Assembly (NCBI RefSeq): GCF_030160295.1
Contig: NZ_BSOB01000018.1
Location: 124,446-188,445 of the forward strand
Direction of reading: 5' to 3'
DNA: 64,000 nucleotides
DNA from: Dyella acidisoli
GTDB lineage: Bacteria > Pseudomonadota > Gammaproteobacteria > Xanthomonadales > Rhodanobacteraceae
Below, one piece after another: positions 26,425-35,175 of the stretch (its first letter is position 1; each line of letters begins with the position of its first letter). The translations under genes and the position numbers were made by a program. The notes under the pieces are model-generated. The model was not told the origin of the DNA and ran no database searches. It saw only the letters and a list, made by a program, of their open reading frames with translations.

Positions 26425-26721
26425 TTAGTGACCCTTGCAGGCTTCGCGAATGTTTTTGTTCGCCTGCTCGATGGCGACCGGTGTATCGAAAAGTACATTG
26501 ATGAATTTTTGGGTGACGCCTCGAGCGCCGCTGCATACGTAGAAATTGACGGCGCTAGGAGTATCAAACCCAGGACCTGGGCTTTGAAACTCATTTGATC
26601 GCTCCCGCAATAGGATCCCGGAAACGGTAGAAGTGCCGCGCCATTCTGCGATTGAGGTCGGAGCACCTATAGAAAATACGGTGACCCACTTGAACAGGTT
26701 TCTTGAGATGGCCCGCCACAA
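26425..26721 (-). CDS. Possible small protein near the transposon right end
   Basis: 98 codons from a TTG. The C-terminal two thirds (NFYVCSGARGVTQKFINVLF then DTPVAIEQANKNIREACKG) read like a real protein. However, no good ribosome site is seen and no family is recognised. It could be a gene remnant. Confidence 0.3.
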   Translation of the reverse strand: MWRAISRNLFKWVTVFSIGAPTSIAEWRGTSTVSGILLRERSNEFQSPGPGFDTPSAVNFYVCSGARGVTQKFINVLFDTPVAIEQANKNIREACKGH

Positions 26722-26779
26722 GCGATCGGGGCAACGTGACCGCGTGATAAAGTCATCAGATCATGCGGTTGCGCGTGCC

Positions 26780-26827
26780 GGCCAAACTATGCGAGACATC
26801 AGCGGCCAAACTATGTGAGATCGCGCA
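26780..26827. repeat. Transposon right end with two tandem TnsB-site-like repeats
   Basis: GGCCAAACTATG occurs at 26780-26791 and 26804-26815, both in the same orientation, 24 bp apart, followed by 7 bp and the terminal GCGCA. This mirrors the left terminus base for base over TGCGC and CATAGTTTGGCCGCT. Confidence 0.88.
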
Positions 26828-26832
26828 CCTCA
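26828..26832. repeat. Right target-site duplication (CCTCA)
   Basis: Exact copy of 2472-2476, directly abutting the right terminal GCGCA. Confidence 0.9.
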
Positions 26833-27027
26833 ATTCCTATCACGCGCCGAGCCAATCTCCAATTTCCCGGGGATTTTTGGCTTTTTTCTTTCTCATCTCC
26901 TCTCAAGCCTTCTCACCAAAGCGCGCGTCCGCTGGTAGTATCTTTGGTGGTACAAATGCACTGCCTGGCAGGTGGACTCGCGAGATACCACCTAAGCGCG
27001 TGCGAAGTAGCTACATAGGAGAGAAAG

Positions 27028-28269
27028 ATGACGGAACTGACGGCCTTGGCTGCGCGCAATGCAAAGCCCAGGGACGCGATGTACCGGCTCGCAGCAGGCA
27101 AAGGACTCTATCTGCAGGTGATGCCGAACGGAGCCAAATACTGGCGCCTCAAATATCGGCATCTGAAGAAGCAACCCAAGATGATCAGTCTGGGAGTTTT
27201 CCCAGAGGTTAGCTTGGCTGACGCTCGTGTCGAACGCGATCGACTACGTCAGCTCATTGCGTCAGGCATCGACCCTAGTACGCAGCGACGTGTAGATCGC
27301 CTTGCACGCGAACTCGCCAGCGAGAATAGTTTGGAAGCTGTCGCTCGCGCATGGTTTGCCCAAAAGAGCAGTGATTGGGTGCCTAGCTACTCACGAGGCG
27401 TGCTTAGTCGACTGGAAAACAATGTCTTTCCATGGCTCGGAAAGATACCCATCAGCGAAGTTACACCGCCACAGATTTTAACGGTGATGCAGCGCATTCA
27501 TGAGCGGGGCGCAACCGAGACCGCACACCGTACGCGTAACTATCTGAGCGAGATTTTCCGTTTCGCTATCCGGCAAGGCTTGGCCGAACGCGATCCGGCC
27601 GCTGACGTCATTGGCGCCATTCCACAAGCGGAAACCGCGCACTTCCCTACTCTCACCGATCCAGCTCAAATAGGAGAACTGCTGCGCGCCATTGATGGAT
27701 ATCGCGGCACTTACATAACACGCTACGCGTTAAAGCTTGCCCCACTCGTATTTACTCGCCCAGGCGAGATGCGTTACGCCGAATGGAGTGAGATAGATTT
27801 TTCGCGCGCCGTGTGGACGGTTCCAGGCACCCGACTGAAGATGCGTAAAGCCAAAAAGGCGAAAGCGGAACCACATGTCGTCCCCTTAAGCCGTCAGGCC
27901 GTACAACTGCTTCGTGAGCTTCACGCGCTCAGCGGCGCCGGCCGCTTTCTATTTCCCGGTGAACGCTCGGCGCTTCGCCCCATGTCAGAAAACACCGTCA
28001 ACGGCGCTCTTCATGCACTCGGGTATAAAGGTCTGATCGTCACCCACGGATTTCGACACATGGCCAGCACTGCCCTCAACGAAGCAGGCTGGGCCGAAGA
28101 CGCGATCGAGCGGCAACTTGCTCACAAAGACAAAAATCGCATCCGCGGAATCTACAACAAGGCGCAGTACATGGCTGAGCGCCGAAGGATGATGCAGGCC
28201 TGGGCTGATTATCTCGACAAACTGCGCGGCGACGTTGCTGGTGCGATTCTTCACAGCAAGGCCGCGTAA
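27028..28269 (+). CDS. int: Phage tyrosine integrase (DUF4102/P4-like)
   Basis: 413 residues. The N-terminal arm-binding DUF4102 domain is clear (AGKGLYLQVMPNGAKYWRLK, ISLGVFPEVSLADAR). It is followed by a core-binding domain and the catalytic domain with FTRPGEMRYAEW (R), THGFRHMASTAL (H-x2-R) and the C-terminal YNKAQY tyrosine. Enzymes of this class usually recombine in tRNA 3' ends. AGGAGA precedes the ATG. It is transcribed away from the tRNA-Ile gene, next to which it would lie without the transposon. Confidence 0.92.
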   Translation: MTELTALAARNAKPRDAMYRLAAGKGLYLQVMPNGAKYWRLKYRHLKKQPKMISLGVFPEVSLADARVERDRLRQLIASGIDPSTQRRVDRLARELASENSLEAVARAWFAQKSSDWVPSYSRGVLSRLENNVFPWLGKIPISEVTPPQILTVMQRIHERGATETAHRTRNYLSEIFRFAIRQGLAERDPAADVIGAIPQAETAHFPTLTDPAQIGELLRAIDGYRGTYITRYALKLAPLVFTRPGEMRYAEWSEIDFSRAVWTVPGTRLKMRKAKKAKAEPHVVPLSRQAVQLLRELHALSGAGRFLFPGERSALRPMSENTVNGALHALGYKGLIVTHGFRHMASTALNEAGWAEDAIERQLAHKDKNRIRGIYNKAQYMAERRRMMQAWADYLDKLRGDVAGAILHSKAA

Positions 28270-28305
28270 TTGGGGCGCCGATCATTTTCAGCGCCCCGTA
28301 GTAGC

Positions 28306-28542
28306 TCACTTTGTAGTTAACAGTCGCAACAGCAGATCAGCGCGACTCTTGAGGTCTGCGCTGATCATGTCCAGAAGCTGATACACCGCATCCGGCTGCA
28401 GCACGTTCTGGCGCATGCCTTCGGTGATGCCTGTCGACGCAGCGTCGATCGCGTCGATGCGCTGCCGAAGTGCTTCGGCATGGCGAATCAACTCCGCGAC
28501 TGGCGTGATCAATTCCGTGAGATGGTGAGCCATCATGATCAT
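28306..28542 (-). CDS. Small phage hypothetical protein (78 aa)
   Basis: A helical protein (HHLTELITPVAELIRHAEAL) starting at ATG 28542, which has AGGGAATACG upstream; a frame extending to 28608 is less likely. Unrecognised. It lies convergent with int and downstream of the primase gene. Confidence 0.5.
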   Translation of the reverse strand: MIMMAHHLTELITPVAELIRHAEALRQRIDAIDAASTGITEGMRQNVLQPDAVYQLLDMISADLKSRADLLLRLLTTK

Positions 28543-28720
28543 CGTATTCCCTGTTTTGACTAAAACGGCAGGACGAGTTGCGCGCCATTCCGACGCGAAG
28601 TTCGTCACGAAAGAAATTACGATGCAGGATATCAGGCGAGGCGGCGATGGCCTATAAAGACAAATTGTGCGCCGACGAATTCACATGTTGTGTAAGCGCA
28701 TCGATCGCCCCTGCGCACCA

Positions 28721-31405
28721 TCAATGCTTGCTTGCCACTGCGCGCTCACGACGAAACACCCAGCACTTCACCGATACACCGCGACCGTCGGTAATGCGAA
28801 TGGCACTGTTGACGGTGCGGTAGGTTTGAAATTGGCGCGCGCGGCTCTCCGGTAGCAGCCGCTTCAAATCACTATATGCCGGTACGCGCAATCCAAACTG
28901 CGTCGCACGACTCTGAAATTCCGGCAAGCTCACTGCGATCAGTTCATCGTCACGACTGTGATTGAGCTTTTCCCCCTGGTCGGTCTCATTGAGATGATCG
29001 AACAGCTCCCAGAACTCCTGCACGATCGGGTGATCGGCATTGATCGCCTGCTGACGATCCACGGCCATTTGCGTGAGCAGATCGAAGGTCGCGCGTTTCT
29101 GGTCGGCGGAGATCGGGACGACGTGCTCCAGCGCATCGACCAGCGCCATGATCTGCGCGTGGTTCTTGCAGATGCGCACGCTCTTGAGATTCGGGTGCGC
29201 TTTGAGCATGGCTTCATAGCCCGGTGCGTATTCGGCCATCGTGGCAAGGATCTTCGTTTCACGCCGCACCGCCGCGAGGATGAAGCCGCTCACCTGCTCC
29301 ATGGACCAGTTCTCCAGTGCCTTGCCCGCCGCGCCGCCTTCGGCACTGTGGCCGCTTTTGTCGAAGTTCAAATGCACAATACGTTGCAACACCGCATCGC
29401 TGGCATCGACCACCGCGTTCTGACTGATCACAACGGTTCCGCGGAACGGTGGTTCGTAGGTTTCGTTGCCGGCACTCTTGATGCCGCGTGCGCGACCAAT
29501 ACGGCCGTTGTACAGCGGTTTCAATTCATCCCAATCGAACTGCTTCGCGTGCTGCTTGTCGGCGCCGTTGGAACGATCGGCTTCGATCATCACCATCGGC
29601 AAGTTGCCGACCTGCCCAAACGTACGTGTGCGGCCGGCCAGCGTGCTCTTGGTGGGATCGATGCCCTCATGTTCCCGACCCAGCAGCTTCCACAGAAATT
29701 CGATCAGCGTGGTTTTTCCAGCACCGGCTTCACCGATCACTTCGAGGAAGGGAAAACTCTTGTCGCTCGCACGGATCTGCTCGGCAAACAAGGTGCCCAG
29801 CCAGAACGCCAACGCCACCAACCCTTTCACACCGAACGCCGTCCATAGCTGCGAAAACCAGGCGTCGTTATAATCCGCACGGTTCGCGTTGACCGTTAAC
29901 TTCATCGACTGCAGAAGGCTCTTGATGTTGAGCTTGCCGATTTCGAAGTAATCCTCACTGTTGAGCTCGTACAGCGCACCGTCTTTCACAGCCACGTCGC
30001 CCAGGACATAGGTGCCGTGTTCCTTGCTGTAGCCAATGAAGTCGATCGTCTCCACCGTTTTGATGCCGGCGAGCTGCTCTTCCATCAGCCGCATCAGTTG
30101 TGCGGTGTTGCCCGTGTAGAGTCCGCCGGCGCAGATGCTCGCCAACCGCTTGCCGAACTCCGCCGCCGCCATGATCTGCGCGCCAGTGAAGGTGTTCTTC
30201 ACCGCAGGCCGATCGTCCGGCAAGCTCACGCGGAAGTAGTACCAGCTCTCGTCGGTCACATCGTTGCGCTGGTAGTACAACGCGCGGGGATAGCAGGTGC
30301 TGATGGGCGTCACTGCATTGCACTCCTGCAACGCGGCGTCCTTGAGCTCATCGTCGGTCAGGCCGTTGTCCTTGTCCTCCAGCGCTTCGCGCGCTTTCGC
30401 GTATTTACCGAGATCGAGCTTGAACCACCACAACCGATTGCCGAACTCGAACGGAAATTCAGCCTTGTTCGCTAGGTTGTAGATCAAGAGCGCCTTCTCA
30501 CTTGGCGTGCGCGCGATGAGCAGCGCACCCTCGTGCAGATAGTCCTTGAGGTGCTCGGGACCGAGCCGATCCCGCTGGTGCAGATCGTTCCAGTCGATCT
30601 TGCCGCGACCGGTCTGCTTGATCTGCGCCGCCTTGCAGTCCCAGCCTTGCTGGCGGGCTTCCTTCACCCACTTGCGGATATAGCGCTGACCGGCGCCGTC
30701 GTTATCCGTCCCGTCCGTATCGAGCGCCCACACCAGGGTGGGACGACGTAGGCCATGCAACGTCGCGAGCTGTTCCAGCGCGTGACGGGGATAGTTGTTG
30801 CAAGTGAGCGCCGCCACGGCGGGGATACCATGCAGCCACAATGCAATCGCATCGAAGATGCCTTCGACAATCCACACCTCGTCGACTGTCTTGAGGTCCA
30901 AGCCAGGCGGCACCCACCAATGCCCCGCGTGCTGGCTGCCGTAATTGAAGCGCGCCTTCTTCTTGCCGAACCGCTGTGGCCGATCGATCAGGCGCTCCCA
31001 GTAACCGCCACCGGGCAACGGAAACCGCACCGTGGCCGTGCTGGCATCCAGTTCGCGATCGACATAGCTTTCCTGCGTGTAGCTCCCACGTAATCGGGTG
31101 ATGTCGAACCCACGCGCATGGGTGAGGTACGCGCCAGCGGCGGCATGGGGGTTTGTCTCGGTGACAGCGAAGCGATCCGACCAGCTTTCGAAGAGATCCG
31201 CGTACAGGTCTTTGACGTGCCCCTCCCACCCACATTTATTTTCCCGCCCGCAGCGGATGACCCACGGGCTCTCCGCGCGCGTGTACAACTCTTTCTTGCC
31301 GCAGTGCGGACAGCGGCCCTCACGCAACCAGGTACCTTCCTTGTCCTTGAACTCGTAGTCCTTCAACAGGCGGCGAGTAATGACCTGGTGCAGCGTCGTA
31401 TTCAT
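28721..31405 (-). CDS. Toprim primase-helicase, phage replication protein
   Basis: 894 residues. An N-terminal zinc ribbon (C32-x2-C35 ... C52 ... C58) is followed by a TOPRIM domain with EGIFDAIALWL and WALDTDGTD. A linker leads to an ATPase domain with Walker A GEAGAGKTTLIEFLWKLLG. This architecture fits an initiator of theta-type replication and not the rolling-circle nickase gpA of P2. The ATG at 31405 overlaps the stop of the AlpA-like gene (ATGA), so it is the chosen start. Confidence 0.85.
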   Translation of the reverse strand: MNTTLHQVITRRLLKDYEFKDKEGTWLREGRCPHCGKKELYTRAESPWVIRCGRENKCGWEGHVKDLYADLFESWSDRFAVTETNPHAAAGAYLTHARGFDITRLRGSYTQESYVDRELDASTATVRFPLPGGGYWERLIDRPQRFGKKKARFNYGSQHAGHWWVPPGLDLKTVDEVWIVEGIFDAIALWLHGIPAVAALTCNNYPRHALEQLATLHGLRRPTLVWALDTDGTDNDGAGQRYIRKWVKEARQQGWDCKAAQIKQTGRGKIDWNDLHQRDRLGPEHLKDYLHEGALLIARTPSEKALLIYNLANKAEFPFEFGNRLWWFKLDLGKYAKAREALEDKDNGLTDDELKDAALQECNAVTPISTCYPRALYYQRNDVTDESWYYFRVSLPDDRPAVKNTFTGAQIMAAAEFGKRLASICAGGLYTGNTAQLMRLMEEQLAGIKTVETIDFIGYSKEHGTYVLGDVAVKDGALYELNSEDYFEIGKLNIKSLLQSMKLTVNANRADYNDAWFSQLWTAFGVKGLVALAFWLGTLFAEQIRASDKSFPFLEVIGEAGAGKTTLIEFLWKLLGREHEGIDPTKSTLAGRTRTFGQVGNLPMVMIEADRSNGADKQHAKQFDWDELKPLYNGRIGRARGIKSAGNETYEPPFRGTVVISQNAVVDASDAVLQRIVHLNFDKSGHSAEGGAAGKALENWSMEQVSGFILAAVRRETKILATMAEYAPGYEAMLKAHPNLKSVRICKNHAQIMALVDALEHVVPISADQKRATFDLLTQMAVDRQQAINADHPIVQEFWELFDHLNETDQGEKLNHSRDDELIAVSLPEFQSRATQFGLRVPAYSDLKRLLPESRARQFQTYRTVNSAIRITDGRGVSVKCWVFRRERAVASKH

Positions 31406-31620
31406 AGGCCCTCGTCGCGTGTCGCAATCCACGCGTCGATGGTGCTTTCGCGCCAGCCGACCGCTTTGCCTCCCAGGCTCACGGCGCGCGGGAAATCACC
31501 CTTCGCCATACGGCGATAAATGGTGGCCGCGGAGATGCCACAACGTTGCCGCACCAAGGGCAGACGAAGAATGCAGTCCTTGGGCGCAGGCAATGCATCC
31601 TGCTCAAACGCCACCCTCAC
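31402..31620 (-). CDS. AlpA-family excisionase/regulator
   Basis: 72 residues from a GTG at 31620 that overlaps the preceding stop (GTGA). The sequence RLPLVRQRCGISAATIYRRM then KGDFPRAVSLGGKAVGWRES is the AlpA/MerR-like winged helix used as excisionase or activator of int in P4-like elements, here taking the place of Cox. Confidence 0.85.
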   Translation of the reverse strand: MRVAFEQDALPAPKDCILRLPLVRQRCGISAATIYRRMAKGDFPRAVSLGGKAVGWRESTIDAWIATRDEGL

Positions 31621-31871
31621 GACGCCACCGGCGTCGTCGGGTCCGAGCACTCAGCCAGGATGGCGCGGTAGTGATGCGCCGCCGCGATCAGTGCACTGCC
31701 CACGGCGATGGCTTGCTCGACCGACATGGCGATGCTGGCAGGACCCGCGAGTAAAGCGACCGGATGCTTGTTATCGGCAAAGCTGCTGGTGGTGACATCG
31801 ACGGGGCCATCCGTCAGCGGAACGGTGGTGTGGCTGGCCAACGCGGGGTTGTAGTCTGGGATCATGGTCAT
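31617..31871 (-). CDS. Phage hypothetical protein (84 aa)
   Basis: Ala-rich helical C-terminal half (MSVEQAIAVGSALIAAAHHY). Translationally coupled with the AlpA gene by an overlapping stop/start and only 3 bp after the previous gene. No function recognised. Confidence 0.65.
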   Translation of the reverse strand: MTMIPDYNPALASHTTVPLTDGPVDVTTSSFADNKHPVALLAGPASIAMSVEQAIAVGSALIAAAHHYRAILAECSDPTTPVAS

Positions 31872-31874
31872 CCC

Positions 31875-32216
31875 TCAATGGCGCGTCACGACGGTATCGG
31901 TGCGCGTGGCGTAGTCACGCGCCAAGCGAATCAGATCGGCTGCCGTGAACGCGATCCGCGCGCGCGTCACCGGGTCCACCACGAACACCGCGAAGCTCGT
32001 GCAATGCGTCAACTCGATGTGCGCTTTGGTGGCGCGCGTGTCCAGCTCGCCCAGTGCTTGCAGTGCGACGATGTTCGCGCGTTCAACGGTGGCACCTTGC
32101 GCTTGCAGATGTGCGGCGCAGCGCTCGATCAGATACTGCCGATCGTGCGTGAGGTGTTCGGCCTGGTGGGTAAGCAGGTAGCCGATGGCCACCTCGTGCA
32201 GGGTCGTCTGCGACAT
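31875..32216 (-). CDS. Phage hypothetical protein (113 aa)
   Basis: The start at ATG 32216 (MSQTTLHEVAIGYLL) has GGAG upstream; the longer frame to 32384 is non-coding in composition. Unrecognised early-operon protein, probably cytoplasmic. Confidence 0.65.
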   Translation of the reverse strand: MSQTTLHEVAIGYLLTHQAEHLTHDRQYLIERCAAHLQAQGATVERANIVALQALGELDTRATKAHIELTHCTSFAVFVVDPVTRARIAFTAADLIRLARDYATRTDTVVTRH

Positions 32217-32250
32217 GGTGAAGTCTCTCCAGGTTGTGGGGAATGAGGCG

Positions 32251-32538
32251 TTAGCCGGTGGCTTTCGCCGAGGCGTGGTTCGCCGCGCGCGTGGCGGCGA
32301 AGGGGATGTCGATCGCTGGGTTCGGCATATCGCTGGGGCACAGCGTGCGGATGGCTTCGAGCCCTGCCACCCAGATATGCCCACAGGCGTCGTTCTGGCA
32401 CTCGAAGCGCACCTCGCGGTACGTCGGCGTCAGCAGGTCGCTGCTGCGCGCCCGGGCAAAGCTCAGGCAATGCGGACACTTCACCCTGAAGCGACTCTCG
32501 CGCCGTGCGGAAGCGGCATGCAGTGGGTGGCGGGTCAT
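32251..32538 (-). CDS. ogr: Ogr/Delta-type zinc-finger late transcription activator
   Basis: 95 residues with CPHCLSFARARSS, then EVRFECQNDACGHIW: the C-x2-C ... C-x4-C zinc finger of the Ogr/Delta family, which activates P2-type late promoters through the RNA polymerase alpha subunit. It sits in the early region here, not after D as in P2. Candidate sites (20-bp dyads) are found before V, J and O/P. Its start overlaps the upstream stop by ATGA. Confidence 0.87.
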   Translation of the reverse strand: MTRHPLHAASARRESRFRVKCPHCLSFARARSSDLLTPTYREVRFECQNDACGHIWVAGLEAIRTLCPSDMPNPAIDIPFAATRAANHASAKATG

Positions 32539-32780
32539 GCGCGATTCACTCCAATCGCCGTATTCATGCAACCCGTGATGGCCGACACAGCCGCCGCGCG
32601 TTCGTAGCTTTCCAGGCCGCGCAAGTACATCTGGCGGGCAAAAGCTGCGCTGGAGCAGTCATGGCGCTGGACATGGGCATCGTGGCGCGCACGCTCGGGG
32701 GCGAGCAGACGCAAGGCGATGACCTGTTTGGTGACCCCGCGCGGGGAATAGCGAACCGGGGATTTGCGCATACTCGGCAT
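32535..32780 (-). CDS. Phage hypothetical protein (81 aa), first gene of early operon
   Basis: Basic helical protein (LRLLAPERARHDAHVQRHDC). ATG 32780 or 32771. It is the promoter-proximal gene of the leftward early operon, facing the CI-like repressor. Unrecognised; could be a Cox-like control protein by position only. Confidence 0.55.
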   Translation of the reverse strand: MPSMRKSPVRYSPRGVTKQVIALRLLAPERARHDAHVQRHDCSSAAFARQMYLRGLESYERAAAVSAITGCMNTAIGVNRA

Positions 32781-32804
32781 GGGGTACGATGGCCTCGATG
32801 TGTC

Positions 32805-32870
32805 ACACAATTCGCAGAATACACGCAAATTGCGTGATTGCAATACGCGTTATGCAGGATTCACGCAAAA
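32805..32870. promoter_or_regulatory. Early/repressor operator region with repeated CACGCAA boxes
   Basis: Perfect palindrome CACGCAA-A-TTGCGTG at 32822-32836. A further direct half-site TCACGCAAA lies at 32861-32869. Both are between the divergent early operon and the repressor gene. This is the layout expected for CI-like repressor operators. Confidence 0.65.
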
Positions 32871-32885
32871 CAAGGGAGAGAGGCA

Positions 32886-33287
32886 GTGGCCGAATTTGAA
32901 GCAGCACCGATCATTGACCGAATGCAGGAAGTGGTCGGGGTACGAACGGATATCGCATTGGGGCAGCATTTCGGCCACGGGAGCAGCACGGTCAGTGGCT
33001 GGCGGACCCGCAACAAGATCCCCTACGAAGAATGCATGATTCTTGCAAAACGCAAGGGCGTGAGCCTGGATTGGCTGTTGCTAGGTACGGGTACGATGCA
33101 TGGCGATGCCACCCCCACCTCCATCACAGAGGGGAGCAGCAACGATCCACGCATGCAACGGATCGGCGGGTTCCTGTCGCATTGGACAGCTACGCACAAC
33201 GAAGACGAAAAGGCGTGGCTGGAGATGCAGCTTGCGCGTGCAGTGCCTGAATATGCCGAGTGGGTGGCTACGCGCGGAAAGTCATAG
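32886..33287 (+). CDS. CI-like phage repressor (HTH)
   Basis: 133 residues from GTG 32886, which has AGGGAGAGG upstream; the frame continues to an ATG at 32838 but that part overlaps the operator. IIDRMQEVVGVRTDIALGQH then GSSTVSGWRTRNKIPYEECM is the bacteriophage CI repressor helix-turn-helix, followed by SLDWLLLGTG. No peptidase domain is present, so SOS cleavage is unlikely. Confidence 0.82.
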   Translation: MAEFEAAPIIDRMQEVVGVRTDIALGQHFGHGSSTVSGWRTRNKIPYEECMILAKRKGVSLDWLLLGTGTMHGDATPTSITEGSSNDPRMQRIGGFLSHWTATHNEDEKAWLEMQLARAVPEYAEWVATRGKS

Positions 33288-33481
33288 CCAACTTAGTGCC
33301 CATGCAAGGATGACGTGTCTACGAACGGGGGTGATTCCAAAAACAAGAACCCCTGGTGTAGCGTGATGGATAGGGGTAGGTAACAGCCGCCGGGACGCCC
33401 GTGTAAGTATCGGGATGGCATGGACCTAGTAAAACGCATGCTGGGTGGAAAGCGCAGCGTGTAGCAAAGGGGATGGATGCG

Positions 33482-35173
33482 ATGTCAAAGACCCAACTCA
33501 AGAAGCTGGTCATCGAGAAATTCCGTGCGCTAAATAATGTAGAAGTCGAATTCGGTGACTACATCACAGTTGTATGCGGGAAGAATGGCACGTCGAAGTC
33601 GTCCATTCTTGGCATTGCTGCGCAAATTTTCAGCTTTGACAAGGACTATGTAAAAAACCAAACGCTCTCTTTTCGGCAGATTGCAGGCGGAGCATTCAAG
33701 TCGCAATACAGTGAACACTTCAGGATTTCGGACAGGTTTGATATCCCTGGCTCCATGACGGTCAATATCGAATTATTCGATGGTTATACCGATCAGGCTG
33801 CAACGGCAAAACTTGAGCTGATGAAGCGAAATAAGTCACCGAGGCCTGTAGTAAGGAATAACAGCACAGCGACGGGCAAAAGCAACACGAGCAGAAACTT
33901 CACACACCCGGTCATCTTCCTTAGCCTGAAACGTCTTTTCCCTATCGCAGACAGAGACTACAAGGTTAGTGACTTTGATTACCTGCAAAAGCACAAGCAA
34001 GATTTCATCGGCCTTACCAATGAGCTTCTTAATCGCAATTCTTCTGATGCCACAGGCACGGATGGAACCATCAGCTCAGCTGTGGCACATGGAGAAAATT
34101 ACGACCAAGAATCGGTTTCCGCAGGTGAGGACAATGCAGGTCAAATCATCTTGGCCCTAATGTCTTTCAAGAAATTGAAAGAAGAGTATGCCGACTACAA
34201 AGGTGGCCTTCTTCTGATAGATGAGGCTGACGCAGGATTGTTCCCGACGGCGCAGGTGAACCTTCTGAAGATGCTCGACCGTGAGTGCAAGAACTTGAAT
34301 CTTCAGGTCGTTATGACATCACACTCGCCTGTGTTGATTGAGCATGCGTTCGAGCAAAGTCAGCAGTTCAGAAGAAAATACAAGACGATCTATTTGAGCA
34401 ACACCTATGGTGATGTTCAGGTGATGCAGGATTGGTCTTGGGCGCAAATAAGCGCAGATATAAACACGAGAACTATTGCTGCAGCTTCCGGCACGTCCTT
34501 GCCAAACATCAATGTCTATTTTGAGGATAAAGAGGCTGCAAATTTCTTTGCCGCCTTGATGAGCCGGCAACCAGTAAAGAAGTTTACAACTCCCATGTCG
34601 GAGATCACTCTTGGCTGCTCTAACTATTTGGAACTGATTAAGAAGAAGATCCCCGAATTTGCCGAGAAGAGCATTGTTTGTTTGGACGCCGACCAGACTC
34701 AAAACATAGAGGGCAAGAACTTTAAGACAATTGTTCTTCTGCCTGGAAGTTTGCCGCCTGATCAGCTGATTTTCGAGTACCTTTACAATCTCCCTGCAAA
34801 TCACAACTTCTGGAGAAACGACTTGCAGTTCACGCGAGATGTATTTACCAATTCTTCCGCTGAAGTGATAAGGGAATTCGAAATCAATGGGGGCGTCGTT
34901 GATGTGAAGGAGCGAGTTGCAGCCTATCCTGAAGAGAAGAAAAAACCGCGCGAAATCTTCAAGCGGTTCTACAAGGGCGTGGAATTCCAGAAGCTTGTGA
35001 CTGCTGGCACAAAACCGCACAACCCGTGGAAACATTGGGTCGAAAGCAACCCCGAGGCCAGCAATGAATTTTTGAACAAATTTAAGACGGCTCTCCACGA
35101 CGTAATGAAGAATGGATATGCGGTTGATACGGCCAAGCTGGCCGCGCTCGAAGTGAAGTTGAAAAAGGTTTAA
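33482..35173 (+). CDS. OLD-like ABC ATPase fused to TOPRIM nuclease domain
   Basis: 563 residues. The N-terminal ATPase has Walker A GKNGTSKS (33-40) and Walker B LLLIDEADAGLF, followed by MTSHSPVLIEHAFE (H-loop region). The C-terminal half carries a TOPRIM-like core: INVYFEDKEAANFF (acidic entry) and SIVCLDADQTQ (DxD). Such proteins (OLD, and the fused form of AriAB-type systems) are anti-phage nucleases; the P2 old gene occupies a comparable position. The region is AT-rich against its neighbours. ATG 33482 is favoured by spacing to AAAGGGG. It forms a pair with the methylase 2 bp downstream. Confidence 0.8.
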   Translation: MSKTQLKKLVIEKFRALNNVEVEFGDYITVVCGKNGTSKSSILGIAAQIFSFDKDYVKNQTLSFRQIAGGAFKSQYSEHFRISDRFDIPGSMTVNIELFDGYTDQAATAKLELMKRNKSPRPVVRNNSTATGKSNTSRNFTHPVIFLSLKRLFPIADRDYKVSDFDYLQKHKQDFIGLTNELLNRNSSDATGTDGTISSAVAHGENYDQESVSAGEDNAGQIILALMSFKKLKEEYADYKGGLLLIDEADAGLFPTAQVNLLKMLDRECKNLNLQVVMTSHSPVLIEHAFEQSQQFRRKYKTIYLSNTYGDVQVMQDWSWAQISADINTRTIAAASGTSLPNINVYFEDKEAANFFAALMSRQPVKKFTTPMSEITLGCSNYLELIKKKIPEFAEKSIVCLDADQTQNIEGKNFKTIVLLPGSLPPDQLIFEYLYNLPANHNFWRNDLQFTRDVFTNSSAEVIREFEINGGVVDVKERVAAYPEEKKKPREIFKRFYKGVEFQKLVTAGTKPHNPWKHWVESNPEASNEFLNKFKTALHDVMKNGYAVDTAKLAALEVKLKKV

Positions 35174-35175
35174 CG

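Larger units (their letters stand above)
2477..26827. mobile_element. Complete Tn7-like transposon with defence/toxin cargo, 24,351 bp
   Basis: Both ends begin TGCGC, then 7 bp, then CATAGTTTGGCC followed by GCT, in inverted orientation and with identical spacing. Flanks carry a 5-bp duplication CCTCA. Inside lie a tnsAB fusion, tnsC and tniQ/tnsD (minus strand, near the left end), then about 18.5 kb of cargo dominated by anti-phage and toxin genes. The left, transposase-bearing end faces the tRNA-Ile gene 23 bp away, which parallels Tn7's fixed insertion just downstream of glmS. No cas genes, CRISPR repeats or tnsE are visible, so targeting is presumably by the TnsD-type TniQ. Confidence 0.93.
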
